Source: GCA-020343675 sp964462945
GTDB taxonomy: Bacteria > Planctomycetota > Phycisphaerae > Sedimentisphaerales > Anaerobacaceae
DNA: 64,000 bases
Assembly: GCA_964462945.1 (NCBI GenBank)
Contig: CAYWZW010000003.1
Location: 62,001 to 126,000 of the forward strand
Direction of reading: 5' to 3'
Part shown: positions 43,078 through 51,928 of the stretch, one piece after another
Layout of the letters: every line of letters starts with the position of its first letter
How positions within the stretch are numbered: position 1 is the first letter of the stretch
The notes under the pieces: generated by a model
Told to the model about the DNA's origin: nothing
What the model saw: the letters and a program-made list of their open reading frames with translations, nothing else
Database searches by the model: none
Made by a program: the position numbers and the translations under genes

Positions 43078-44475
43078 CTACAAATGCCAGGGGCTTCGCA
43101 TCGCACGAACCAGCAAGCGATTGGCCGTGTCGTTATTGATGAATCGCTCCTTTTTCGGGTCCCACGTGAGTTTTCGCTCGAGTCGCGTTGCAATGTCGCT
43201 CAGATGGCAAATCGTGTCCACTCTGACGGCGGTGTCAATAGGGCAGATAGTCGCGGCCCGGCTCCTGGTGCAGTCCAGAAAGTTCTGTATGTGGTCGTTA
43301 CTCTTGCATAACTGAATTTCTGCCGGGCCGATTTGCGATTGCAGCAGTGATTTTGGCTGGGCGTCGATATATCCTCGCCTGACGTGAATCCAGCCTTCAG
43401 TGCCTTCGAAGACCGTGCCGTGCCCGCCTGCCTTGGCATAGCGCTGCCGCCATTCGGCTGGCGCCGGGCCGTTTCTGCCGCCGACACCTCTAAAGTCGAT
43501 TTTCACGCCGCTGGCGGGGAAATTGAGGATGACGTTCCAGTTTGTTGCGGTGTCACATGCCCCATCGGCGGGAAAAACGCCCTTGCCTTCGACTTCGACG
43601 AGTCCGGCAAGCTCTTCTGCGGCCCCCCATAGGGCGATGTCGAGGGGATGGACACCCCAGCCGGCTATCCATCCTATGCAATAATCGCCAATGAAGGGCC
43701 AGATCTTCTCCGGGCCGGGGAAAAATGGATTGATATTGGAGCAGCGATCCTTCGTGTAGGGCACGGAAGGGGCCGGCCCCAGCCACATTTCATAATCAAG
43801 CTCCGGCGGAACGGGCGCCGGTTCGGTTGAGCCGCCGCTTTCGCTGCTGGGCGACCAGACATTGATCGTGTGGAGCTTGCCGATCCGTCCGTTGCGAGCC
43901 AGCTCGCACGCTCTGCGAAACTCCAAGTCCGAACGCTGCTGGGTGCCGAACTGAAACACGGCGCCGTAGCGCAGCACCGTCTCACGCAGGGCCTGGGCCT
44001 GGGCCACACTCACGCCGATAGGCTTTTCAAGGTATATGTCCTTGCCCGCCTTGACGGCCGCCATTGCGACGGGCACATGCCAGTGGTCCGGCGTAGCGAT
44101 CATAACGGCGTCAATGTCCGCTCGAGAAATCAGGTCACGGAAATCATTGCAGGATGAACAGCCTCGGTAGGAACTCTTGCCCTCGTTGTCGGCGTAGTGT
44201 CTCTCTATAACCTTGCGGGTTTCTTCCTGCTTGACCGCGTGGACGTCGCAGACGGCGACGACCTGCACATCGGGCTTTCCCAAGAATCCTCGGAGCACCG
44301 CTGAGCCCTGATTGCCCAGACCGATGCAACCCACCGTGATACGGTTGTTGGCGGCGACGGAACCGGCTTTGCCCAAGACCGGCGAGGGGACCATATACGG
44401 CAGACTCATGGTCCCCAAGGCGGCGCCGGCTGCCCTTCTCAAGAAACCACGCCGGTTAGTGTTCCAGTCTTTCAT
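43078..44475 (-). CDS. Gfo/Idh/MocA family oxidoreductase, Tat-exported
   Basis: A 465-residue oxidoreductase with a twin-arginine leader (NRRGFLRRAAGAALG). The Rossmann motif is VGCIGLGNQGSAV. The canonical catalytic motif is present (DIYLEKPIGVS), as is the substrate-site segment GWIAGWGVHPLDIALWG. It is closely related to the protein at 4638-5954, sharing the GTQQRSD and C-terminal PWH signatures. It leads an operon with the ThuA-cupin and enolase-superfamily genes. Gfo/Idh/MocA plus ThuA pairs are known from keto-sugar pathways, so oxidation of a pyranose at C3 is the best guess. Confidence 0.9.
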   Translation of the reverse strand: MKDWNTNRRGFLRRAAGAALGTMSLPYMVPSPVLGKAGSVAANNRITVGCIGLGNQGSAVLRGFLGKPDVQVVAVCDVHAVKQEETRKVIERHYADNEGKSSYRGCSSCNDFRDLISRADIDAVMIATPDHWHVPVAMAAVKAGKDIYLEKPIGVSVAQAQALRETVLRYGAVFQFGTQQRSDLEFRRACELARNGRIGKLHTINVWSPSSESGGSTEPAPVPPELDYEMWLGPAPSVPYTKDRCSNINPFFPGPEKIWPFIGDYCIGWIAGWGVHPLDIALWGAAEELAGLVEVEGKGVFPADGACDTATNWNVILNFPASGVKIDFRGVGGRNGPAPAEWRQRYAKAGGHGTVFEGTEGWIHVRRGYIDAQPKSLLQSQIGPAEIQLCKSNDHIQNFLDCTRSRAATICPIDTAVRVDTICHLSDIATRLERKLTWDPKKERFINNDTANRLLVRAMRSPWHL

Positions 44476-44617
44476 GGTGTTCGTTTCCGTATAACGCCTT
44501 CATGCTGCGCGGTACAGCGATAGCACATTATAGTACACAGCGAAAGATGAGAGTAGCGCCATTTTCAAAAAGTGGGCTTGACTTCCACAGGCCATCGAGA
44601 TAGCGTACGCCGAGTGG

Positions 44618-44652
44618 GGTGGCAGCCTCAAAGCCGAAGGCTTTGGGGATGG
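44618..44652. repeat. 35-base palindromic repeat in GH95 leader
   Basis: Starts GGTGGCAGCCTCAAAGCC and ends GGCTTTGGGGATGG. It is identical, in reverse, to 23404-23438 and one base different from 14938-14972. It lies 27 bases upstream of the GH95 ATG, within or next to its untranslated leader. Confidence 0.9.
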
Positions 44653-44679
44653 ATCAGCCCCCGGAAAGGAGCAGCGAAT

Positions 44680-46989
44680 ATGCGTCGTACGAGTCCTGCA
44701 AGTCTTGTTCTGGTGTTCCTCGCTGTTTTCCTCGGGAGCGGTGTCTCTGGCGAGCCGCGGTTCGAGCACGGCCTGCATTACCAGAAGCCTGCGACGGTTT
44801 GGGACGAAGCCATCCCGCTCGGCAATGGTCTGCTTGGAGCTTTGGTATGGGGTGATGGCAGGCCGCTGCGGATTTCACTTGATCGTACGGACCTTTGGGA
44901 CCTTCGGCCCGTTCCGGAATTTCACACGGAAGAGTACTCCTATAAAATGATGCGGCGATGGGTCCAGGAGCGTCGCCTGACCGACCTGCACCGTCTCTAC
45001 GACGATCCCTACGGCAATCCCGGTCCGACCAAAATCCCCGCCGGTCGCATCGAGATAACGTTCGCGGACAATACGGTTTTCGAGAAGGCTTCGCTGGACC
45101 TTGCGGAGGCACTGACGACAATCCTGTTCGACAACGGGGATCGGGTGCGAGTATTTGTCCACGCGACCGAGCCCTTCGGGATGATTCAGGCCGACACGAA
45201 AGCGCCGATAGGCATTAGTCTTCTGGCCCCACCTTTTGCGGGCAAGGTCACCGACGAAGCCGGACCGGGCAAAATCAGCGCCGGCGACCTGGCGAGCTTG
45301 CGATACAAACCGCCGGTTGAGTCGGGCGGCGACGATTGGAAGTGTTATCTGCAGGAAGGGTGGGGCGGCTTCAAGTTCGCCGTGGCCGCTACATGGCGCA
45401 GGTCGCAGGACACATGGCTCGGTGCCTGGTCGATTTCAACATCGAACCAGTCGCAAGACCCCTCTAACACGGCCGTCACGAATTGCCGCAAGGCGCTGCA
45501 AACGGGATTTGCCGAAGCGTTTTCGTCACACCGCCGATGGTGGGATTCTTACTGGGGCCGCTCTTCGGTTCGAGTGCCCAATCCAATTATTGAAAGGCAA
45601 TGGTATTTGGAGATGTACAAATTCGGCTCGGCGGCCCGCGCCGACACGCCGCCCATCACGCTCCAAGGCCCCTGGACCGCCGACGATATGAAGATTCCGC
45701 CCTGGAAAGGGGACTACCATCACGACCTGAACACCGAATTGAGCCATTGGCCCGCCTACAGCGGCAATCAGCTCGACGGGGCCTATGGATTCGTCAATTG
45801 GCTTTGGCAGACCCGCGACACGGCGAGGGCCTGGACGAAACGGTTCTTTGGCCTGCCGGGCCTGAACGTCCCCATGACGGCGGACCTGAACCAGGAGCAG
45901 ATCGGAGGCTGGCACCAGTACACGCATTCGGCAACGACCGCAGCGTGGCTGGCGCACCATTTCTATATGCAGTGGCGATACGGCATGGACCGGGACTTCT
46001 TAGCGAACCGGGCCTACCCCTGGCTTCGTGAGACGTCCGTTTTCTTAGAGGCCGTCACCGAGAAAGGACCTGACGGCAAGCGCACGCTGCCGTTAAGCTC
46101 GTCGCCCGAAATAAATGACAACAAGCTCGATGCGTGGTTTCCTGCAATTACCAATTACGACCTCGCACTTATCCGCTGGGCGTTCGAAAAGACGGCCGAG
46201 CTGGCCGTCGAAGTGGGTGAGCCGGACGAGGCGCGGCGATGGAAGCAGGTGCTTGGCGAAATGCCTGAGTTGACGCTCGATCCGGACAGCAAAAAGATGC
46301 TTGTCGCGCGCGATTATCCGCTGCCGTTCTCGCACAGACATTTCTCCCACCTGATGGCCATCCACCCGCTGGGCCTGATCCGCTGGGAAAATGGCCCGAA
46401 AGATCAAGCGGTCATCAAGGCATCGCTGGCCGACCTCAATGAAAAGGGGACGTCACAGTGGTGCGGATACAGCTTCAGTTGGCTCGCGAGTCTGGCCGCC
46501 AGAGCGCGGGATGGGGACAAGGCCGAGAAGGCATTAGAGATATTTTCCACGGCGTTTTGCCTGCGTAACAGCTTCCATTGCAACGGTGATCAGTCCGGCA
46601 AGGGGTACTCCAATTTTCGGTACCGGCCGTTTACCTTAGAAGGCAACTTCGCCGCCGCGGCCGGTTTGCAGGAGATGCTGCTGCAAAGCTACTCCGGCAC
46701 AATTCGCGTCTTTCCGGCGGTCCCGGCGGGCTGGAAAGACGTCTCCTTCAAAACCCTGCGCGCCGAGGGGGCTTTCCTGGTGTCGGCCGTCCGGCGGGGC
46801 GGCTCAACGCAAAGCGTGGAAGTCACTTACGAGAAGGGCGGTCTGTGCAGGCTGGAAAATCCGTTCGGCGAGACCGGCTTTGAAATAGAAGGTGTTCCGC
46901 GCGATGCAATTGGCCGCGACGGCAACGATTTGCTCATCAAAACCACAGCCGGACAGGCAATAAGGCTGGCCCGCAAGAATGACAGTTGA
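44680..46989 (+). CDS. GH95-type alpha-L-fucosidase, secreted
   Basis: A 769-residue exported enzyme. The start at 44680 follows AAAGGAG and yields a signal peptide (LVLVFLAVFLGSGVSG). The N-terminal super-sandwich opens with the family's WDEAIPLGNGLLGALVWG and DRTDLWDLRP. The (alpha/alpha)6 barrel has LNTELSHWPAYSGNQLDG, LPLSSSPEINDN (catalytic-acid region) and FSHRHFSHLMAIHPLGLI. The segment TSQWCGYSFSWLASLAARARDGDKA is also typical. The C-terminal GTIRVFPAVPAGWKDVSFKTLRAEGAFLVSA is diagnostic for GH95. It removes terminal fucose (or galactose in some members) from plant or algal glycans. The downstream amidohydrolase and beta-helix genes follow at short distances. Confidence 0.9.
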   Translation: MRRTSPASLVLVFLAVFLGSGVSGEPRFEHGLHYQKPATVWDEAIPLGNGLLGALVWGDGRPLRISLDRTDLWDLRPVPEFHTEEYSYKMMRRWVQERRLTDLHRLYDDPYGNPGPTKIPAGRIEITFADNTVFEKASLDLAEALTTILFDNGDRVRVFVHATEPFGMIQADTKAPIGISLLAPPFAGKVTDEAGPGKISAGDLASLRYKPPVESGGDDWKCYLQEGWGGFKFAVAATWRRSQDTWLGAWSISTSNQSQDPSNTAVTNCRKALQTGFAEAFSSHRRWWDSYWGRSSVRVPNPIIERQWYLEMYKFGSAARADTPPITLQGPWTADDMKIPPWKGDYHHDLNTELSHWPAYSGNQLDGAYGFVNWLWQTRDTARAWTKRFFGLPGLNVPMTADLNQEQIGGWHQYTHSATTAAWLAHHFYMQWRYGMDRDFLANRAYPWLRETSVFLEAVTEKGPDGKRTLPLSSSPEINDNKLDAWFPAITNYDLALIRWAFEKTAELAVEVGEPDEARRWKQVLGEMPELTLDPDSKKMLVARDYPLPFSHRHFSHLMAIHPLGLIRWENGPKDQAVIKASLADLNEKGTSQWCGYSFSWLASLAARARDGDKAEKALEIFSTAFCLRNSFHCNGDQSGKGYSNFRYRPFTLEGNFAAAAGLQEMLLQSYSGTIRVFPAVPAGWKDVSFKTLRAEGAFLVSAVRRGGSTQSVEVTYEKGGLCRLENPFGETGFEIEGVPRDAIGRDGNDLLIKTTAGQAIRLARKNDS

Positions 46990-47008
46990 GCGTTCAAGGA
47001 GCCACGAG

Positions 47009-48688
47009 ATGCAAAGAGTGACATCGTTTTTTTATGCGGTCATACTTGCTGTCAGTGCGGCCGGCGTCGGCTTCTCAAAGACGTATGACGTCGTGATCGC
47101 GTCCGGTCGGATATACGATGGGTCCGGCGGGCCGTCGTATCTCGCGGATGTCGGAATCAAGGATGGCTATATCGCAGCGATTGGGCAGCTCCAGCCGGAT
47201 GCGGAGCTGGTCGTCGATGCCAACGGTCTTGCCGTGGCTCCGGGTTTTATCAATATGTTGAGCTGGGCGACGGAATCTCTTATAGAAGACGGCAGATCGC
47301 AGAGCGATATTCGCCAGGGCGTGACTCTTGAAGTGATGGGTGAAGGATCGTCCATGGGGCCTCTGAACGAGGCGATGAAGCGGGATATGCGTGAGTCCCA
47401 GGGGGACGTCAAATTCAGCGTCGAATGGACGACGCTCGGAGAATATCTTGAGTATGTTGTAGGAAAAGGAGTATCGACCAACGTCGCTTCTTTCGTGGGC
47501 GCAACGACTGTTCGCGTCCATGCCATCGGATACGAAGACCGCAGACCAACGTCCAGAGAGCTTCAGCAGATGCGCGAACTGGTGAGTCATGCCATGGACG
47601 AAGGGGCTGTCGGGGTCAGCTCAGCGCTGATTTACGCTCCCGGCGTTTACGCCGATACGGACGAGCTGATTGCTCTGGCCGAGGTAGCGGGTAAATACGG
47701 CGGCATGTATATCTCGCACCTTCGCAGCGAGGGCAATGACCTGCTGGCGGCGCTGGATGAATTGATCGGCACGGCGCGAAAGGCAAACGTTGCCGCGGAA
47801 ATTTATCATCTCAAAGCGGCCGGCCAATCGAATTGGCACAAGCTTGACGCCATGATTGAACGAGTCGAAAAGGCAAGGGCCGAAGGTCTGCGAATCACGG
47901 CGGATATGTATAACTATACGGCCGGGGCAACCGGCCTCGATGCCGCCATGCCTCCTTGGGTCCAGGTCGGCGGACACCGGGCGTGGGTGACGCGGCTCAA
48001 AGATGCGACCGTCCGGCAGCGGGTCATCACGGAGATGACGACCCCAACGACGGAGTGGGAGAATTTGTTTCTTCTGGCGGGGACTCCGGACAACGTCCTC
48101 CTGGTGGAGTTCAAAAGTGAAAAGCTCAGGCCTCTGACCGGCAAAACGCTCGCGGAAGTCGCCCGGCTGAGGGGAAAATCGCCCGCCGAAACCGCTATCG
48201 ACCTTGTGGTTGAAGACGACAGCCGTGTTGGCACGGTCTATTTTCTCATGTCGGAAGAAAACGTGAAAAAGCAGATCAAGCTGCCCTGGGTAAGCTTCTG
48301 CTCGGATGCGGCGTCCCTCGCTCCCGAGGGCGTCTTCTTAAAATCAAATGTCCATCCCCGCGCCTACGGAAACTTTGCCCGGCTGCTTGGAAAATATGTT
48401 TGCCAAGAGGAGGTTATTGCGCTGGCCGAGGCGGTCAGACGTTTGACTTCTCTGCCGGCCGAGAATCTCAAGCTCGACCGGCGGGGAAAACTTGAAAAAG
48501 GATATTACGCAGACGTTGTCATTTTCGATCCGCAGACCATTATCGACCATGCAACGTTTGAAGAGCCGCATCAGTACGCAACGGGGATGGTCCACGTTTT
48601 CGTCAACGGCGTGCAGGTGCTCAAGGATGGCGACCACACGGGTGCGAAACCCGGCCGCGTCGTGCGCGGGCCGGGTTGGAAGAAATAA
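47009..48688 (+). CDS. D-aminoacylase-like amidohydrolase, exported, HxH motif absent
   Basis: A 559-residue member of the amidohydrolase superfamily, closest in build to N-acyl-D-amino-acid deacylases. AAGGAG precedes the ATG at 47009, and a signal peptide follows (SFFYAVILAVSAAGVGFS). The N-terminal composite-sheet strand is DVVIASGRIYDGSGGPSYLADVGI. Where the family has PGFIDxHxH, this one reads APGFINMLSWATESLIEDGR, so the first two metal-binding His are missing. Later features remain: YISHLRSEG, EIYHLKAAG and FCSDAASLAPEG, then the C-terminal GKLEKGYYADVVIFDP. A single-zinc or altered site is possible. It starts 19 bases after the GH95 stop and likely shares its transcript. Confidence 0.82.
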   Translation: MQRVTSFFYAVILAVSAAGVGFSKTYDVVIASGRIYDGSGGPSYLADVGIKDGYIAAIGQLQPDAELVVDANGLAVAPGFINMLSWATESLIEDGRSQSDIRQGVTLEVMGEGSSMGPLNEAMKRDMRESQGDVKFSVEWTTLGEYLEYVVGKGVSTNVASFVGATTVRVHAIGYEDRRPTSRELQQMRELVSHAMDEGAVGVSSALIYAPGVYADTDELIALAEVAGKYGGMYISHLRSEGNDLLAALDELIGTARKANVAAEIYHLKAAGQSNWHKLDAMIERVEKARAEGLRITADMYNYTAGATGLDAAMPPWVQVGGHRAWVTRLKDATVRQRVITEMTTPTTEWENLFLLAGTPDNVLLVEFKSEKLRPLTGKTLAEVARLRGKSPAETAIDLVVEDDSRVGTVYFLMSEENVKKQIKLPWVSFCSDAASLAPEGVFLKSNVHPRAYGNFARLLGKYVCQEEVIALAEAVRRLTSLPAENLKLDRRGKLEKGYYADVVIFDPQTIIDHATFEEPHQYATGMVHVFVNGVQVLKDGDHTGAKPGRVVRGPGWKK

Positions 48689-48705
48689 ACCGGAAAAGAC
48701 CAAAG

Positions 48706-50031
48706 ATGAGGGCAAAACGAATGGACGAAGCACTAATCTTCAAACGAGCTGGCTTGCTTTTTCTTGGAATGTCACTCGCCTTTGCGTTTGGAACCTTTGG
48801 CGCAGAGCCGACCCAGACTTCCATCGTGGACTATTTCAATGTCGCCAAATTCGGCGCCGTGGCGGACGGCCAAACCGATGATACGGTGGCATTTCAGCAA
48901 GCGTTGGACGCGGCGGGGAAAGCCGGCGGCGGGGTGGTGTATGCTCCGCGAGGCAGCTATTTCTTCGCTGGCCGCCTGAACGTGCCCAGCGCTATCACGT
49001 TAGCGGGCATCTGGCAGTCTGTTCCGGCCCACAATGGCATACGCGACCGGGGACTTCCCAAGCCCACAGATGACGGTACGACTTTTCTGGTGACAGCCGG
49101 TGCAGGCAGTGAGGATGGGCCCGCGTTCATCACGCTCAACACAAATAGCACCCTCAAAGGGGTTGTCCTGTACTATCCCGAGCAGAACGTCGATGAGGAG
49201 CCCAAACCGTATCCCTGGGCAATCGCCATGCGAGGCAAGAACCCGGCCGTCCTGGCGGTCGAGATGCTCAATCCGTACAATGGGATCGACGCCACACAGA
49301 ATGAGCGTCACCTGATTCGTGACGTCCACGGCCAGCCGCTCCGCCGGGGTATCATGGTTGACGCCATTTACGATATCGGGCGCATCGAAAATGTTCACTT
49401 CAATCCGTGGTGGAGCACAAAACCCAAGCTGTTGCGATGGCAAATGGAGAACGGCGAAGCGTTCATCTTTGGCCGCTCCGACTGGCAGTATGTCTATAAT
49501 ACCTTCTGTTTCGGCTACAAGATCGGCTACAAGTTCATCCGCACCAAAGCAGGCGTCTGCAACGGCAACTTCCTGGGTATCGGGGCCGACGATTGCTACA
49601 CGGCCCTTGTTGTGGAACAATGTGCGCCATACGGCCTCTTGATCACCAACGGCGAGTTCGTGTCTTTTCATGGGCCGGATCCCACGATGATTGAAATCGC
49701 AGAAAGCAATACGGGAAGCGTCCGCTTTGTGAACTGCGCATTCTGGGGCCCGTGTAATCAGATCGCGAAGATTGCAGGTACTGGGACCGTCGGTTTCGGC
49801 GATTGCACGTTTGTCCAGTGGGGCGGCCAGGACGGGACGCGCCCGGCCATCCGGGCCCAAAGCGGCACCGTTTTAGTTCGCGGGTGCGAGTTTCGACAAA
49901 GTCGGCCACAAATTCAGCTTGCAGAAGAGGTTACCCGGGCCATTATCGCCGAGAATGTGTTCACAGGCCCAGAACGGATCATCAATCAATCCAAGGGCAA
50001 CGTTCAGCTCGGACTGAACACCAGCGACTAA
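48706..50031 (+). CDS. Secreted pectate-lyase-3/GH55-like beta-helix protein
   Basis: A 441-residue protein. The start at 48706 has GGAAAAG upstream, but ATG at 48721 is also possible. A signal peptide follows (FLGMSLAFAFGTFGA). It opens with the Pectate_lyase_3 signature YFNVAKFGAVADGQTDDTVAFQQALDAAGKAGGGVVYAPRGSY, followed by a beta-helix built of asymmetric coils (ITLAGIWQSV, LKGVVLYYPEQN, RFVNCAFWGP). These folds degrade pectin, laminarin or tail-spike substrates, and catalytic residues cannot be named here. It is 17 bases downstream of the amidohydrolase gene and last of the GH95 transcript. Confidence 0.8.
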   Translation: MRAKRMDEALIFKRAGLLFLGMSLAFAFGTFGAEPTQTSIVDYFNVAKFGAVADGQTDDTVAFQQALDAAGKAGGGVVYAPRGSYFFAGRLNVPSAITLAGIWQSVPAHNGIRDRGLPKPTDDGTTFLVTAGAGSEDGPAFITLNTNSTLKGVVLYYPEQNVDEEPKPYPWAIAMRGKNPAVLAVEMLNPYNGIDATQNERHLIRDVHGQPLRRGIMVDAIYDIGRIENVHFNPWWSTKPKLLRWQMENGEAFIFGRSDWQYVYNTFCFGYKIGYKFIRTKAGVCNGNFLGIGADDCYTALVVEQCAPYGLLITNGEFVSFHGPDPTMIEIAESNTGSVRFVNCAFWGPCNQIAKIAGTGTVGFGDCTFVQWGGQDGTRPAIRAQSGTVLVRGCEFRQSRPQIQLAEEVTRAIIAENVFTGPERIINQSKGNVQLGLNTSD

Positions 50032-50215
50032 AGCTGGAATCGGCAGGCGGATGAGTGCTGCGAGGTCCATGTGGAACGCTTAGAAATCTTCCCTGATTTG
50101 TACCATACAGACAAGTCTTCATCGTACTAACGGATGGAGGTTACACGGAGCAGCAGGAAAGTGCTTTTTACAGGAAAATATGGATTGGCCCAGGTGTTCC
50201 ATAAATAAATGAGGA

Positions 50216-51718
50216 ATGAGTGTGACTAATAGAAAGGTAATAATTATTGGTTCAGGTATTTCAGGATTATGTGCCGGCTGTTACCTGCAAATGAATGGAT
50301 ATCACACTGAGATATTTGAGTTACGTAACATTCCGGGAGGATTGTGCACTGCCTGGAAAAGAGGCGGATATACATTTGACGGATGTATTCATTCATTTTC
50401 CGGTCTCAATCCGGACTTTAAGCTATGCCGTTACTGGAAGGAATTGATTGACACGGAAAAACTCGAATTCTTTTATCACGATGAACTTTTCAGATTTGAA
50501 GATGAAAATGGGAATGCAATCAATTTCTTTACTGATCCGGATAGATTGGAGAAGGAATTAAAATCGATAGCTCCGGAAGATTCAAGGTTTATAGATGGGT
50601 TTATCAAGGCAATAAAGAAGTTGTCCAATTATGATACTCTGCCTTCCAAGCCGCTGGAATTATGGACTCCCCTTGATTATTACCTAAGTCAATTCAAGAC
50701 CGCTCCGATAATGAAATATTTAGTTCGATGGCGGAAATCATTGAAAGACGTGACCCAAAAATGCAAGAACCCTTTACTTAAACGCGTTCTAAATCCAGAT
50801 TTTTTCTCGCATTTTCCTGCTTATTTTTTTCTCTTCAGTCTGGGACAGCTTCATAATAAAAATGCTGGTTACCCCATCGGCGGCTCGCTTCCTTTCGCGC
50901 GCTTATTGGAAAACAGATATTTGGATTTAGGTGGCAGGATCCAATTTAATTCCAAAGTAACCAAGATCAATGTAAGACATGATCAAGCTATCGGGATAAC
51001 CTTGGAAAACGGTGAACACCATAATGATGCCGATATCGTAATATCAGCCGCGGATGGCCATTATACTGTCTTTGAAATGCTGGAAGGAAAATATATTAAC
51101 GAAAAAATCAGAAAACTGTATAGTGAGCATCCTATGTGGCCTTCAGCGGTACTCGTCTCACTGGGTGTGTCACGAACTTTTGAGAATGAACCCTCCCAGA
51201 TAAATCTATGCACTAAGAAAGCAATGGTAGTGGATGAACGGTCTAAGCTTGATGAAATTCCTGTAACCATTTATCATTTCGATCCGACATTAGCTCCTGA
51301 AGGAAAAACGTGTATAAGGGTCATATTGAAAACAGATAACTACCAGTACTGGAATGAGTTGAGAAAAAATAACAGAGAAAAGTATAATCAAGAGAAGGAT
51401 CGCATTTCCAAAGAGGTCATTGAAGTGCTTGATCGACGTTTTGGGAATATAGTCAACCATACGGAAGTAATTGACGTGGCAACGCCTGCAACCTTTTACA
51501 GGTACACTAACAATTGGAAGGGAAGTATTCAGGGCTGGGAATGGATGCCGGGGCTGATTCCGGAATTTATCAGAAAAGAATTACCTGGACTCAAAAATTT
51601 TTACCTGATTGGTCAATGGGTCATGCCCGGTGGTGGCTTACCTTCTGCCATCCTTACCGGCCGGGACATCACGAGGATCATTTGTAAAAAAGATAAACGA
51701 AAATTTCGGGTTAGGTAG
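50216..51718 (+). CDS. FAD-dependent oxidoreductase, phytoene desaturase-like, AT-rich
   Basis: A 500-residue flavoprotein with an N-terminal FAD-binding fold (KVIIIGSGISGLCAGCYLQMNGYHTEIFELRNIPGGLC). A C-terminal FAD segment follows (NFYLIGQWVMPGGGLPSAILTGRDITR). This pairing is typical of the carotenoid desaturase/retinol saturase group, which oxidises isoprenoid chains. No carotenoid synthesis genes are nearby. The coding sequence is much richer in A and T (many AAA, AAT, ATT codons) than its neighbours, so it was probably acquired. GAGGA is directly before the ATG at 50216; the GTG at 50222 is better spaced and may be the true start. Confidence 0.85.
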   Translation: MSVTNRKVIIIGSGISGLCAGCYLQMNGYHTEIFELRNIPGGLCTAWKRGGYTFDGCIHSFSGLNPDFKLCRYWKELIDTEKLEFFYHDELFRFEDENGNAINFFTDPDRLEKELKSIAPEDSRFIDGFIKAIKKLSNYDTLPSKPLELWTPLDYYLSQFKTAPIMKYLVRWRKSLKDVTQKCKNPLLKRVLNPDFFSHFPAYFFLFSLGQLHNKNAGYPIGGSLPFARLLENRYLDLGGRIQFNSKVTKINVRHDQAIGITLENGEHHNDADIVISAADGHYTVFEMLEGKYINEKIRKLYSEHPMWPSAVLVSLGVSRTFENEPSQINLCTKKAMVVDERSKLDEIPVTIYHFDPTLAPEGKTCIRVILKTDNYQYWNELRKNNREKYNQEKDRISKEVIEVLDRRFGNIVNHTEVIDVATPATFYRYTNNWKGSIQGWEWMPGLIPEFIRKELPGLKNFYLIGQWVMPGGGLPSAILTGRDITRIICKKDKRKFRVR

Positions 51719-51928
51719 GCAGGAGGTCGCTATTGGCGCTGCTCCAAATTGCCGAGCAGCCGCCGGTCACCGATCTTGACCTTGCGCGACACGTGTAATA
51801 CTCCCGCTTTTTCAGACCAGTAGATAAGGTGGTGTCGCTATGGTATGGTAGCGTCGGAAAGGAGGCTATTGTGACCCGAGCGACGCCATACGCAGTACGC
51901 AATACCAGAGCAGTCGAGGAGCTATTAA

